This document shows positions 50,850 through 60,027 of a stretch of DNA of 64,000 nt, piece after piece. Each line of letters opens with the position of its first letter. Position 1 is the first letter of the stretch. Under the pieces are notes generated by a model. The model was not told where the DNA came from. It did not search any database and was given only the letters and a program-made list of their open reading frames with translations. Origin of the DNA: UBA1724 sp963621575 (GTDB lineage: Bacteria; Verrucomicrobiota; Lentisphaeria; Oligosphaerales; Oligosphaeraceae); NCBI GenBank assembly GCA_963621575.1, contig CAVFEH010000004.1:1-64000 (forward strand). The letters run 5' to 3'. The position numbers were made by a program, and so were the translations under genes.

Positions 50850-51737
50850 ATGGACAATACGGAGTGGATAGGGCTTTTTCGTAGTGCGGCCTCTGTGGAG
50901 GCGTTGCAGCCGGTCTTCCAGGAGTTGCTGACGGACAAGGGCGCGGTGTCGTCCTTTGTCGCGGGCGTCCTGGGGGATTTTGTGGAGCATCCGGAGAAGC
51001 TGTCGGGTGTCGAGGACCGCCGGTTGTTGTCCTGCGTGTTTTTGCTGGCGGGGATGGCCCCCTGCGTGGAGGCGTACGGTGCGATCTTCCGGATTTTGCG
51101 CAGTGCGGAATTTGGCGCGAAGGTGTCCCGTGAGGAGTGGCTTTCCAGCGAGATCTCCCGGTTGCTGGGCGTGCTTTCCCCGGCGGACGCGGTTCCGGAG
51201 ATTCTGGATGCGCTGTTGGATCCCGGGATTGGCCAGGTGGTCTCCGAGCAGCTGCTGCTGACGCTTTCCTGCCGGTGGGTGTCCCGTCGTGACAACGACG
51301 CGTCCTTCCTGGAGACTGTCCGGAAGATCCTCTCCCGCCTCCCGGAGGGCAAGGTGGACTTCGAGATCGCCATGGCGTTGGTGATCAACGCGGTGGCGGT
51401 GGGCGGCGACCAGTTGAGGGAGCCTCTCTTCGCATTCTACCGCGCCCACAAGGATTTTCTGGAGGAGCGTCTCACCGAGAAGAACCTCCAGAGTTTCTTC
51501 GACCTGGGGCGTCAGCGCATCAAGGCCATGCTCATGGGCAATTACCTGGGCGGATATGGTCCGCTGCCCTCCGAGCTGGATCGCCTGGTGAACTACGCGG
51601 ACATCGCCCTCAAGGAAGAGGAGCCCACCACCCTGAAGGCCCTTCCCCCCATCGTCCGCGACCAGCCCAAGATCGGCCGCAACGACCCCTGCCCCTGCGG
51701 CTCCGGAAAGAAGTACAAGAAATGCTGCGGCCGCTGA
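50850..51737 (+). CDS. DUF1186-like protein with SEC-C zinc motif
   Basis: The 295-residue protein is helical for most of its length, consistent with a DUF1186-type repeat. The C-terminus has the SEC-C zinc-binding motif C-x-C-x8-CC (residues about 281-293, GRNDPCPCGSGKKYKKC). SEC-C motifs are found on SecA tails and many unrelated proteins, where they bind zinc and partners. Enzymatic function is not evident. ATG 50850 is set by the N-terminal helix. Confidence 0.8.
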   Translation: MDNTEWIGLFRSAASVEALQPVFQELLTDKGAVSSFVAGVLGDFVEHPEKLSGVEDRRLLSCVFLLAGMAPCVEAYGAIFRILRSAEFGAKVSREEWLSSEISRLLGVLSPADAVPEILDALLDPGIGQVVSEQLLLTLSCRWVSRRDNDASFLETVRKILSRLPEGKVDFEIAMALVINAVAVGGDQLREPLFAFYRAHKDFLEERLTEKNLQSFFDLGRQRIKAMLMGNYLGGYGPLPSELDRLVNYADIALKEEEPTTLKALPPIVRDQPKIGRNDPCPCGSGKKYKKCCGR

Positions 51738-51874
51738 TCGCCCTTGGGCTTTGAGGGCTGTCGGGGCTCAATGGGGGGCGGCGCATTGTCCCCGGACCCC
51801 CCCCCTAGTTTCTCCCGCCTGCCGGCGGTACGGTTTTTGCCTTTTGAAAATTCTCTTCTCCTTTTCCAGGCGTT

Positions 51875-53104
51875 ATGTCTTTTCTTTCCTCTCTTTTTGC
51901 GGAGCGCATTGGCGGCGTTCAGTTTGGCAAGTCCACGGTGATCTACAAATTTGAGAAGATCAAGCGTGCCAAGCGTGCGGCGGTGGCCGCGAATCCCGGC
52001 GTGCCGTTGATTGACATGGGTGTCGGGGAGCCGGACGACATGGCGTTCCCGATGGTTGTGGAGGCGTTGTCCCGTGAGGCGGCGAAGAAGGAGAACCGTT
52101 TTTACGCGGACAACGGCTGTGGGGAGTTCAAGCAGGCGGTTTCGCAGTACATGAAGGATTTGTATGGTGTGGAGCTGGATCCCGTGACGGAGATCAACCA
52201 CTCCATGGGCAGCAAGTCCGCGTTGAGCCTGTTGCCGGTGTGTTTCATCAACCCCGGCGACGTGGCGCTGATGACCACTCCGGGCTACGGCGTCATGGGC
52301 ACCTGGACCGCCTACCTGGGCGGCCGCGTGGTGAAGATGCCCCTCACGCGGGAGCGTGGTTTCCTGCCGGACTTCTCCGCAGTCTCTGCCGAGGACCGGA
52401 AAGCGGCGAAGCTGATCTACCTGAACTATCCCAACAACCCCACCGGCGCGGCGGCCACTCCCGAATTCTACGACGAGGCCATCGCCTTCGCGAAAGAGAT
52501 CCAGGCGCTGCTGGTGGTGGACGCCGCCTACGCGCCGTTGAACTTCCGCGGGAAGCCCTTGAGCATCTTCTCCCGTCCCGGCGCCAAGGATGTGGCGGTG
52601 GAGCTGCACTCCATGTCCAAGGGCTTCAACATGACGGGCTGGCGTCTTGGCTGGGTCTGCGGCAATGCGGAGGCGGTGAAGGCCTTCGCCACCGTGAAGG
52701 ACAATGCGGACTCCGGTCAGTTCTTGGCGATTCAGAAGGCGGCCGCGGAGGCTTTGAAAGCCCAGGCGGAGATCACGCCGAAGATCAACGAGAAGTACCT
52801 TCGCCGTCTCACGGCCCTCACGGAGACCCTCCGGGAGCTGGGGTTCCAGGCGGAGGTCCCCCAGGGCTCCTTCTACCTCTACGTGGGAATCCCCAAGGGG
52901 ACAAGCGACGGCGCCGTCTTCGCCAATGCCGAGGAATTCAGCCAGTGGCTCATCGCCAGCAAGCTCATCTCCACGGTGCCCTGGGACGACTGCGGCGCGT
53001 TCGTCCGCTTCTCGGCCACCTTCGAGGCGGCGAGCCTGCCGGAGGAGACCGCGGTGCTGGAGGAGGTCAAGCGTCGCCTGGGCTCCTCCCGGTTCCTTTT
53101 CTAG
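51875..53104 (+). CDS. dapL: LL-diaminopimelate aminotransferase
   Basis: DapL makes LL-diaminopimelate from tetrahydrodipicolinate in one step, for lysine and peptidoglycan. The 409-residue class I/II aminotransferase has the PLP Lys249 in HSMSKGFNMTGWRLGW, LNYPNNPTG (183-191) and YADNGCGEF, matching DapL types of PVC bacteria. Other class I aminotransferases cannot be excluded by sequence alone. lplA follows by 19 bp. Confidence 0.8.
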   Translation: MSFLSSLFAERIGGVQFGKSTVIYKFEKIKRAKRAAVAANPGVPLIDMGVGEPDDMAFPMVVEALSREAAKKENRFYADNGCGEFKQAVSQYMKDLYGVELDPVTEINHSMGSKSALSLLPVCFINPGDVALMTTPGYGVMGTWTAYLGGRVVKMPLTRERGFLPDFSAVSAEDRKAAKLIYLNYPNNPTGAAATPEFYDEAIAFAKEIQALLVVDAAYAPLNFRGKPLSIFSRPGAKDVAVELHSMSKGFNMTGWRLGWVCGNAEAVKAFATVKDNADSGQFLAIQKAAAEALKAQAEITPKINEKYLRRLTALTETLRELGFQAEVPQGSFYLYVGIPKGTSDGAVFANAEEFSQWLIASKLISTVPWDDCGAFVRFSATFEAASLPEETAVLEEVKRRLGSSRFLF

Positions 53105-53123
53105 GGGGAGGGCGGTTCGGCTG

Positions 53124-53816
53124 ATGTCGGAGGAGTGGCAGTTCTGGCAGGATGGCGCCCACGCGCCCGCCTGGAACATGGCGGCGGACGAGGCGTTGTT
53201 GAAGGACTCCCCCGGTCGCGGGGTGCCGCTTCTGCGATGCTACTCCTGGGACCGCCCGGCGGTCTCCATCGGCTACGTCCAGACTCTGGACGCGGCGCCG
53301 GCGGGGTATGCGGCGGTGCGTCGTCCCACGGGGGGGGGCGTGGTCTACCACGACTTCGACTACACCTTCTCCGTCAGCTTTCCCATGGGGCACTGGCTTA
53401 CGGGGCTTGACCGCATCAAGAGCTACAACTGCCTGAACCGGGCGCTGCGGCGGGCGGTGTGTTCCCTGGGCTTTCCGGCGGAGCTCTCCGCCCAGGAGAT
53501 CCCCCACGGCGTGGACCGCGCGCGGATGGTCTGCTTCACCAACCCCACCCGCTACGATCTGCTGCTGGAGGGACGCAAGATCGCGGGATGCGCCCAGCGC
53601 CGGACGGCGGACGGCCTTTTGCATCAGGCAAGCCTGCACTTTGGCGGCCCTCTCCCCGTGGAGCGGGAACGCATAACCCAGGCGTTGCTCCAGGGGCTCC
53701 GGGAGGAGATGGGGATCTTCACGACCCCGGTGGAGCCTGGCCGGGGCTTTCTCGACCAGATTGAAACCCTTGTGACCACGAAATACGGCACAGATGACTG
53801 GAATCGACTCCGATAA
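53124..53816 (+). CDS. lplA: Lipoate-protein ligase A-type protein
   Basis: The 230-residue protein has the biotin/lipoate ligase fold: NMAADEALL, RCYSWDRPAVSIGYVQ, RRPTGGGVVYHD (lipoyl-AMP binding) and GRKIAGCAQRR with the catalytic Lys. It attaches lipoyl groups to carrier proteins such as GcvH (3461). It lacks an obvious C-terminal accessory domain; this is typical of LplA in two-part systems, so its exact substrate is uncertain. It overlaps the next gene by 23 bp. Confidence 0.82.
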   Translation: MSEEWQFWQDGAHAPAWNMAADEALLKDSPGRGVPLLRCYSWDRPAVSIGYVQTLDAAPAGYAAVRRPTGGGVVYHDFDYTFSVSFPMGHWLTGLDRIKSYNCLNRALRRAVCSLGFPAELSAQEIPHGVDRARMVCFTNPTRYDLLLEGRKIAGCAQRRTADGLLHQASLHFGGPLPVERERITQALLQGLREEMGIFTTPVEPGRGFLDQIETLVTTKYGTDDWNRLR

Positions 53817-54066
53817 CGAATCCTTCTCCGGGCCCTCTTTGCAGAGGGACTACGGCCCCCAGCCCCTGGCGGAGCTGCTGGCGGCGAGGGGGCTGACCAA
53901 CCACCAGGTGGTGGCGGCTTCCACGGAACAGCTGACCCACAAGATGGTGTCCAAGGGCTGCCGCGGCCGCTATCTCTCCCCAAAGGTGCGACAGAAGATC
54001 CTGCGGGCGGTGAACGCCCTCACCGGGGAGGCCTATACCCTGGCGCAGCTCTTCAACTACCGCTAG
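53794..54066 (+). CDS. Small HTH-like protein of unknown function
   Basis: The 90-residue protein overlaps lplA by 23 bp. Its core, DYGPQPLAELLAARGLTNHQ then VVAASTEQLTHKMV and LSPKVRQKILRAVNALTG, reads as four to five helices with the spacing of an XRE/lambda-repressor-like helix-turn-helix. No DNA target is known. The overlap implies co-translation with lplA. Confidence 0.65.
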   Translation: MTGIDSDNESFSGPSLQRDYGPQPLAELLAARGLTNHQVVAASTEQLTHKMVSKGCRGRYLSPKVRQKILRAVNALTGEAYTLAQLFNYR

Positions 54067-54096
54067 CATCCCCCGCGGGATTCCCATTGTCACCCC

Positions 54097-54828
54097 ATGC
54101 TCACACGGAATGCGGCAAAGCTGGCGAAGAGGGAGTCCCGGCGGCTGGCCCCCCGGGGAAAGGGGCTCCCCTGGTATTTGGCGGCCCCCGCCACACTCTT
54201 CTGCGCCGCCCTGGCGCTTTGGATGGCCGCGTGCCTCCTGCGGCTCCCGAAGGGCTTCCTGTGGCAACAGTCCTGGGGGCGGAACATCCTCTTTGGCACT
54301 GGCGCGGGCATTCTGCTTTTCGCCAAAGCGCGGTTCCTTCCCGTCTATATCCTGGGCCACGAGCTGACCCATTGGCTGGCGGCGAAGCTCACGGGGTGTC
54401 CCACGGGGAAGATCCGCCTGGGGTTGCGGAAGGGCTCCGTGGAGGTCCTGGGGGGCGGGGGATTTGTCTGCCTGGCGCCATACGTCTTTCCCTTCTACGC
54501 CGCCCTCTGGGGGGGAATCGTCGCCTTCCTCTCCCTTCTGCCCCTGCATTACCCTAGCTGGGCCCGCTCCGCCGCGCTCTTCCTCCTGGGAGCCGCCTGG
54601 GCATACCACCTGGTCCTCACAATTTACGCCGTCCGTATCGGGCAGAGCGATTTTGACCACTGGGGGAGGATCCCCTCTTTCGCTTTCCTTCTGGCGGGAA
54701 ATCTCCTCCTGGTCTTCGCCATCCTGGCATTGGCTTCCCCCGATCCCCGCGCTCTTTGGAACATCCCCTGGGAGAGTCTCCGGGATGCCGCAACCGCCCT
54801 CCGCGCACACCTAGCTTCCGAATCCTAG
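54097..54828 (+). CDS. Membrane protein with HExxH motif (M50-like)
   Basis: The 243-residue protein has a basic N-terminus and about five membrane segments. GHELTHWLAAKL carries an HExxH zinc motif (His88, Glu89, His92) inside a membrane helix, as in M50/site-2-type proteases. No second zinc ligand motif (NPDG-like) is obvious, so protease activity is not certain. It is 6 bp before folK. Confidence 0.65.
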   Translation: MLTRNAAKLAKRESRRLAPRGKGLPWYLAAPATLFCAALALWMAACLLRLPKGFLWQQSWGRNILFGTGAGILLFAKARFLPVYILGHELTHWLAAKLTGCPTGKIRLGLRKGSVEVLGGGGFVCLAPYVFPFYAALWGGIVAFLSLLPLHYPSWARSAALFLLGAAWAYHLVLTIYAVRIGQSDFDHWGRIPSFAFLLAGNLLLVFAILALASPDPRALWNIPWESLRDAATALRAHLASES

Positions 54829-54834
54829 CACCTC

Positions 54835-55257
54835 ATGGTTATTCTCAGCATCGGCGGAAATCTGGGAGATGTCCCACAGAGTTTTGCAACGGCACTCCAG
54901 GGGCTCGCAAAGGCCGGCTTCCGGGTGGAAAAGGTCTCCAGCCCCTTCCGGAATCCCGCCGTGGGATGCGAAGAGGGCGCCCCCGATTTCTGGAATTGGG
55001 CCGTCCTGGGGGAGTGGGACGGCACCCCCGAGGAACTCCTCCGGACGACGCAGGCACTGGAGGTCGCTCTTGGACGCCCAAAGGACCACCCGCACTGGCA
55101 CAGCAGGACCCTCGACATCGACATCATCGTCTGCAACGGCGAAAGCCGGAAGACCCCGGAGCTCACCCTCCCGCACCCCCGATGGAAGGAACGGCCCTTC
55201 GTCACCATCCCCCTCCGGGAAATCCTAAATCCCGAAGACCTCCCCGGCCTCCACTGA
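54835..55257 (+). CDS. folK: 2-amino-4-hydroxy-6-hydroxymethyldihydropteridine diphosphokinase
   Basis: HPPK transfers pyrophosphate from ATP to hydroxymethyl-dihydropterin in folate synthesis. The 140-residue protein has SIGGNLGD (N-terminal), HSRTLDIDII (Mg-binding Asp pair) and LPHPRWKERPFV. Length is slightly below the usual ~160. It is 6 bp after the HExxH protein. No other folate gene is in the window. Confidence 0.92.
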   Translation: MVILSIGGNLGDVPQSFATALQGLAKAGFRVEKVSSPFRNPAVGCEEGAPDFWNWAVLGEWDGTPEELLRTTQALEVALGRPKDHPHWHSRTLDIDIIVCNGESRKTPELTLPHPRWKERPFVTIPLREILNPEDLPGLH

Positions 55258-55491
55258 AAAAAAAAACGAAAACCCGCAAACAATGAAACATGCAGGGTGC
55301 GTCGTGTCGGGCCGCGGCGTGGGAAAAAAACGGTGTCTTCTCTTGGAACGGGTGGGGGTTTTGCGGAAGATATGGGGGAGCGTCGTTTTCCCGCCGTCAA
55401 GGCGGCCTTTGGGGCGGTTTGCAGGAAGTCCCGGGGCGGCCTTTCTTTGTAAATATCAATTTCTTCATTCACAAGAGGAGAAAGATTTGCC

Positions 55492-55923
55492 ATGGAACAG
55501 AAGCTGAATGGTCCCGTTTGCCTGAACCATCCCGACCGTCTTGCGGTGGCGCACTGCTGTGTATGCCGCCGTCCGGTTTGCAAGGAGTGCCTTGTGGAGG
55601 AGAATGGCTTCAAGTGCTGCTCCCGGGAGTGCCTGAAGATGGCGAAGGAGTCCACCGCCCGGACGGCGAATGTCATTGAGCGCCGTGACCGTTCCAACTC
55701 CCAGGGCCGCCTGCGGCGGATCATCAAGATCATCGTGTTGCTGGCGGTGCTGTGCGGCCTCTGGTTCTACCGCGGCAACATCCGCGCGCTCTACAACAAG
55801 TATTTCGGCAAGGGCCAGCCCACCATCAAGCAGCGTGTGGACAACTACAACCGCCAGAACATTGAGAAGGACCACATCCGCCGCAACCGCATGATGGACG
55901 AGTTTGAAAAGCAGGGCCTGTAG
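55492..55923 (+). CDS. Zinc-ribbon membrane protein (B-box-like)
   Basis: The 143-residue protein has an N-terminal Cys/His cluster (Cys10, His13, Cys22, Cys25, Cys30, Cys33, Cys42, Cys47: CVCRRPVCKEC) like B-box zinc fingers, then one membrane helix (about 76-95) and a basic helical tail. It has a Shine-Dalgarno GAGGAGA before ATG. Its role is unknown; related proteins are common in Verrucomicrobia and Lentisphaerae. Confidence 0.75.
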   Translation: MEQKLNGPVCLNHPDRLAVAHCCVCRRPVCKECLVEENGFKCCSRECLKMAKESTARTANVIERRDRSNSQGRLRRIIKIIVLLAVLCGLWFYRGNIRALYNKYFGKGQPTIKQRVDNYNRQNIEKDHIRRNRMMDEFEKQGL

Positions 55924-55929
55924 GCCCCG

Positions 55930-55966
55930 CGTCCGCCCGTCTGTCCGTCCGTCTGTCCGTCCGACT
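55930..55966. repeat. Short CCGTCTGT-type simple repeat
   Basis: GTCTGTCC and GTCCGTCC units alternate over about 37 bp directly after the zinc-ribbon gene. The tract is pyrimidine-rich and could be prone to slippage. Confidence 0.5.
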
Positions 55967-55979
55967 CTCTCGTCCCCGT

Positions 55980-56007
55980 GGGGGTGCCGAAGCGATCCGG
56001 CACCCCC
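55980..56007 (+). terminator. Perfect 10-bp hairpin before the M28 peptidase
   Basis: GGGGGTGCCG pairs with CGGCACCCCC around an 8-nt loop, followed by GCTTCTTTT. It probably ends the zinc-ribbon transcript. Confidence 0.65.
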
Positions 56008-56031
56008 GCTTCTTTTGCCCCGAATCCCCCC

Positions 56032-56979
56032 ATGAACCTCTCCGAAATCCTCCCGTTTGTCTCCCGGGAGCGCCTGCGGCGCGACCTCTTCGCCCTCTGC
56101 CGGGACCCTTTCACCTTCCGCACCGTCTCCTATACAGCCCCCTGGCACGAGAAAAACTCCCTGGACGAGGCGGACGAGTGGTTGTCCGCGGCCATTGGCG
56201 GGATTCCGGGGGTGGAGTTGGCGGTGAAGCCGAACCGCGTGCAGGCCTTCCGGTGTTCCTTCGACCCGTCGACCCCCCGTTGTCGCTGGTATGCGCCGCC
56301 GCGTCCCGGGGACCCCTGGTATGACGCCCGGAATCTGGTGGCGACCCTCCCGGGCGCCGGACATCCCGGGGAGGTGGTGTATTTGCTGGCCCACAAGGAC
56401 TCCCAGAGCTGGATCAACGGCATTGGGGCTCTGGACAACGGCACGGGCACCGTGGCTTTGCTGGAGATCCTGCGGGTGCTGGCGCCGCTGCCCCGGAAAC
56501 GCACCCTCCGCCTCCTCTTCTGCAACGAGGAGCACTCCCCTTGGCACAGCGCCGATGAGGCGCGGGAGGCCAAAGCCCGCGGCGACCGGGTCGTGGCGGT
56601 GGTCAACGTGGATTCCATCTGCGGCGTCTCCGAGGAGGACCGCCTGGCGGGCCGGCGACTTTTCACCGTCCTCTCTTCCACTCCGGAGGGCCGCCCCCTG
56701 GCGCAATTTGTCTGTCAGGCCGCCCGGCAAGCCGGCGTGCCTCTGGAATACGCCACGGGGGAGCGCGAGGTGGGGGATGACGACGGCTGCTTTGTGGAGG
56801 CGGGCTTCCCGCGGGCGGTGGTCTGCCAGGGCTCCCATCCCTACGCCGACGAGCAGTATCATCTGCCGGGGGATGTCCCCGAGCGGGTCGACATGGAGTA
56901 TCTGCGGCTGTCGGTCCAGGCAGTCCTGGCGGCGGTCCTGGCGCTGGACGAGGTGGGCGTGGCTGCCCTGGAGAATTAG
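56032..56979 (+). CDS. Peptidase family M28 protein
   Basis: The 315-residue protein resembles zinc aminopeptidases of family M28. Metal ligands are likely in LLAHKDS (His-x-Asp), GALDNGTGT (Asp), CNEEHSPW (Glu pair), VNVDS (Asp) and QGSHPYADEQYH (His). It lacks a signal peptide with the ATG 56032 start, so it may be cytoplasmic. ATG 56032 is used over GTG 55978, which would include the hairpin region. Its peptide or glutaminyl-cyclase-like role is not resolved. Confidence 0.78.
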   Translation: MNLSEILPFVSRERLRRDLFALCRDPFTFRTVSYTAPWHEKNSLDEADEWLSAAIGGIPGVELAVKPNRVQAFRCSFDPSTPRCRWYAPPRPGDPWYDARNLVATLPGAGHPGEVVYLLAHKDSQSWINGIGALDNGTGTVALLEILRVLAPLPRKRTLRLLFCNEEHSPWHSADEAREAKARGDRVVAVVNVDSICGVSEEDRLAGRRLFTVLSSTPEGRPLAQFVCQAARQAGVPLEYATGEREVGDDDGCFVEAGFPRAVVCQGSHPYADEQYHLPGDVPERVDMEYLRLSVQAVLAAVLALDEVGVAALEN

Positions 56980-57110
56980 GCAGAGTCCCCGTAGGGGAAT
57001 TACATTACGCCTCCGCGGTTTTCCGCCCCGCGCGCCAATTCCCGCGGAGCGGCGGAGCGGTCCCCCTTTTTTGATCCCCCTCAACACACAATTCCCCCTC
57101 TTACACGAAC

Positions 57111-58574
57111 ATGTCTGGGAAGAAAGCGGAGATGGGCCTGGTAGGCCTGGCGGTCATGGGCGAGAACCTCGCCCTGAACATGGAGCGCAATGGTTACACG
57201 GTGGCGGTTTTCAACCGCACTACGGAGAAGGTGGATGCCTTCCTGGCGGGCCGCGGCGCCGGCAAGAAGTTCCTGGGCTGCCACAGCCTCCAGGAACTGG
57301 CTGACAACCTGGAGCGCCCTCGTCGCGTCATGCTCATGATCAAGGCGGGCGCCGCCGTGGACCAGATGATCGAGAGGCTGCTGCCCGTCCTGGAGGAGGG
57401 CGACATCATCATCGACGGCGGGAACAGCTTCTTCCAGGACACCATTCGCCGCACCCGCGACTTGGCGGCCAAGGGCATCCGGTTCATCGGCACGGGCGTT
57501 TCCGGTGGCGAGGAGGGCGCCCTGAAGGGTCCCTCCATCATGCCCGGCGGAAATCCCGAGGCGTGGCCCTACGTGAAGCCCGTCTTCCAGGCCATCGCGG
57601 CCAAGGTGGTGGGGGGCTTCCCCTGCTGCCAGTGGGTGGGCGACAACGGCGCCGGGCACTACGTCAAGATGGTCCACAACGGCATCGAGTATGGTGACAT
57701 GCAGATGATCTGCGAGGCCTACTGGCTGCTGAAGAACATCCTGGGGCTCTCCGCCGACGAGCTGCACCAGGTCTTCGCCCAGTGGAACCAGGGCGAGCTC
57801 AACAGCTACCTCATCGAGATCACCAGCGAGATCTTCGCCAGGAAGGACCCCGAGACCGGCAAGCCGGTCACCGACATCATCCTGGATGTCGCCGGCCAGA
57901 AGGGCACCGGCAAGTGGACCAGCCAGGGCGCCCTGGATCTGGGAGCCCCCGCGCCGACGGTCGCCGAGGCCGTCTTCGCACGCTGCCTCTCCGCCATCAA
58001 AGAGGAGCGCGTGGCCGCCTCCAAGATCCTCCGCGACGACTCCACCACGGCCTTCGCCGGCGACCGCAACGAATTCATCCAGGCGGTGCGGCAGGCCCTC
58101 TACGCCTCCAAGATCTGCTCCTACGCACAGGGCTTCCAGCTGCTGAAACTGGCCGCCAAGGAGTACAACTGGGACCTCCACTACGGCGAGATCGCACTTC
58201 TCTGGCGGGGCGGCTGCATCATCCGCGCCACCTTCCTGGAGAAGATCCACGACGCCTTCCAGAAGAACCCCCAGTTGGCCAATCTGCTAGTGGACGACTT
58301 CTTCCACAACGCCGTTGCCTCCTGCGCCGCCGCCTGGCGCAAGGTGGTGGCGCAGGCCGTCCTCTCCGGGGTGCCCGTGCCCGCCTTCTCCAGCGCGCTG
58401 GCCTACTACGACGCATACCGCTCCGCGAATCTCCCCGCGAATCTCCTCCAGGCACAGCGCGACTATTTCGGCGCACATACCTACGAGCGCGTCGACCGCC
58501 CCCGCGGACAGTTCTTCCACACCGAATGGACCGAGGACTGCGGCACCACGGTCTCCGGCACCTACAACGCATAG
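57111..58574 (+). CDS. gnd: 6-phosphogluconate dehydrogenase, decarboxylating
   Basis: Gnd converts 6-phosphogluconate and NADP+ to ribulose 5-phosphate, CO2 and NADPH. The 487-residue protein has the coenzyme motif GLAVMGENLALN (12-23), VSGGEEGALKGPSIMPGG with catalytic residues, and KMVHNGIEYGDMQ with the Lys/His/Asn site. The C-terminal GQFFHTEW is the family end. NRTTEK at about 35-40 fits NADP+ use. It starts the gnd-larA-pfkB-aminotransferase set, with a terminator-like hairpin after it. Confidence 0.96.
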   Translation: MSGKKAEMGLVGLAVMGENLALNMERNGYTVAVFNRTTEKVDAFLAGRGAGKKFLGCHSLQELADNLERPRRVMLMIKAGAAVDQMIERLLPVLEEGDIIIDGGNSFFQDTIRRTRDLAAKGIRFIGTGVSGGEEGALKGPSIMPGGNPEAWPYVKPVFQAIAAKVVGGFPCCQWVGDNGAGHYVKMVHNGIEYGDMQMICEAYWLLKNILGLSADELHQVFAQWNQGELNSYLIEITSEIFARKDPETGKPVTDIILDVAGQKGTGKWTSQGALDLGAPAPTVAEAVFARCLSAIKEERVAASKILRDDSTTAFAGDRNEFIQAVRQALYASKICSYAQGFQLLKLAAKEYNWDLHYGEIALLWRGGCIIRATFLEKIHDAFQKNPQLANLLVDDFFHNAVASCAAAWRKVVAQAVLSGVPVPAFSSALAYYDAYRSANLPANLLQAQRDYFGAHTYERVDRPRGQFFHTEWTEDCGTTVSGTYNA

Positions 58575-58586
58575 TCGCCAAAACGA

Positions 58587-58646
58587 CCGCCGCCGCGCCG
58601 CCCGGGGACCCATCCCCTCCGGACGGCATGGCGGCGTGGCTTTTTT
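58587..58646 (+). terminator. GC-rich hairpin after gnd
   Basis: An imperfect long stem, CGCCGC..CCGGGGA with TCCCC..GGCGGCG, is followed closely by TTTTTT. The next ATG is at 58683, so it may cause partial termination within the operon. Confidence 0.6.
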
Positions 58647-58682
58647 CTCGAACGACACACTTTCCACCCTCTCCATTCCGCC

Positions 58683-59978
58683 ATGGCGCTCTATACCAGC
58701 CTAGGAGGCCAGGACCTGGCCATCTCCGACGAACAGCTCCGCGAACTCATCCGGCAGACCATCGACGCCTGCGGCGCCAAACCCCGGAGGATGCTGCTGC
58801 TGCCGCCGGACCACACCCGGCTGAATTCCTACGCGGGGCCCATCACGCGGATGATCTGGGAGGAGTATTCTTCCTCCTGCGAGATCCACATCATGCCGGC
58901 GCTGGGCACCCACAAGCCCATGAGCGACGCGGAGCTGGAGATGATGTTCGGCACCGGCATCCCCAGGAGCGCCTTCCGGGTCCACGACTGGCGCAACGGC
59001 GTGCGCACCCTGGGGACCATCCCGTCCGATGTGATCCGGGAGCTCTCCAAGGGGCGCCTGGACTACGAGGTTAAGGTGCAGGTGGACGAGATCCTCTTCC
59101 AGGGATACGACCGGATTCTCTCCATCGGGCAGATCGTCCCCCACGAGGTGGTGGGCATGGCCAACTACACCAAGAACATCATGGTGGGCGTGGGCGGCCA
59201 CGACATCATCAACAAGTCCCATTTCCTGGGGGCCGTCAGCGGCCTGGAGAACCTCATGGGACGCGCCGATTCCCCCGTCCGGCGGCTCTTCAACTACGGC
59301 GTGGACACCTTTTTGGCCGACCTCCCCATTGTGTACCTCCAGACCGTCCTCTCCCGGGATGACGCCACCGGAAAGATGGCCCTGCGCGGATTCTTCGCGG
59401 GCACCGGCCCTGACGCCTATCTGGCCGCCTGCAAACTGGCTGTCCAGACGAATCTCCTCCTCCTGGACAAGCCCCTGAAGAAGGTCGTGGTCTTCCTGGA
59501 CCCCAAGGAGTTCAAGACCACCTGGCTCGGAAACAAGGCCATCTACCGCACCCGGATGGCCATCGCCGACGACGGGGACCTCATCATCCTGGCCCCCGGA
59601 CTGGAGGGCTTCGGCGAGGATCCCCAGATGGACGCCATCATCCGCAAATACGGATACAAGGGCACCCAAAGCACCCTCCAGGCAGTCCGCGACAACCAGG
59701 ACATGAAGGACAACCTGGGCGGCGCCGCGCACCTCATCCACGGCTCCTCCGAAGGGCGCTTCCGCATCACCTACTGCCCCGGGCCGAAGGTCTCCCGGCA
59801 GGAGATCGAATCCGTCGGATTCCAATACGGCGACCTGGAGGAAATCCGCGCAAAATACCACACCGATTCCCTCAAGGACGGCGTCAATGTGGTGGACGGC
59901 GAGGAGGTCTTCTACATCAGCAATCCCGCCCTGGGCCTCTGGGCGCTGAAACGCAATTTTGCGGAACAAATGTCATAA
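58683..59978 (+). CDS. LarA-family protein (nickel-pincer racemase/epimerase-like)
   Basis: The 431-residue protein has the DUF2088/LarA layout: LLPPDHTRL near 40, PALGTHKPMSDAE near 78, PHEVVGMANYTKNIMVGVGG and HDIINKSHFLGA near 160-180. LarA uses a nickel-pincer nucleotide (NPN) to racemise lactate; relatives act on other 2-hydroxyacids including D-gluconate. The Lys in NYTKN aligns with the NPN-tethering Lys. Position next to gnd and a sugar kinase suggests a sugar-acid substrate. larB/larC/larE for NPN synthesis are not in the window. Confidence 0.8.
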   Translation: MALYTSLGGQDLAISDEQLRELIRQTIDACGAKPRRMLLLPPDHTRLNSYAGPITRMIWEEYSSSCEIHIMPALGTHKPMSDAELEMMFGTGIPRSAFRVHDWRNGVRTLGTIPSDVIRELSKGRLDYEVKVQVDEILFQGYDRILSIGQIVPHEVVGMANYTKNIMVGVGGHDIINKSHFLGAVSGLENLMGRADSPVRRLFNYGVDTFLADLPIVYLQTVLSRDDATGKMALRGFFAGTGPDAYLAACKLAVQTNLLLLDKPLKKVVVFLDPKEFKTTWLGNKAIYRTRMAIADDGDLIILAPGLEGFGEDPQMDAIIRKYGYKGTQSTLQAVRDNQDMKDNLGGAAHLIHGSSEGRFRITYCPGPKVSRQEIESVGFQYGDLEEIRAKYHTDSLKDGVNVVDGEEVFYISNPALGLWALKRNFAEQMS

Positions 59979-60027
59979 CCATCTGCAACACAGAAATCTA
60001 TCATTCATTCCACAGGACGAAATCGCC

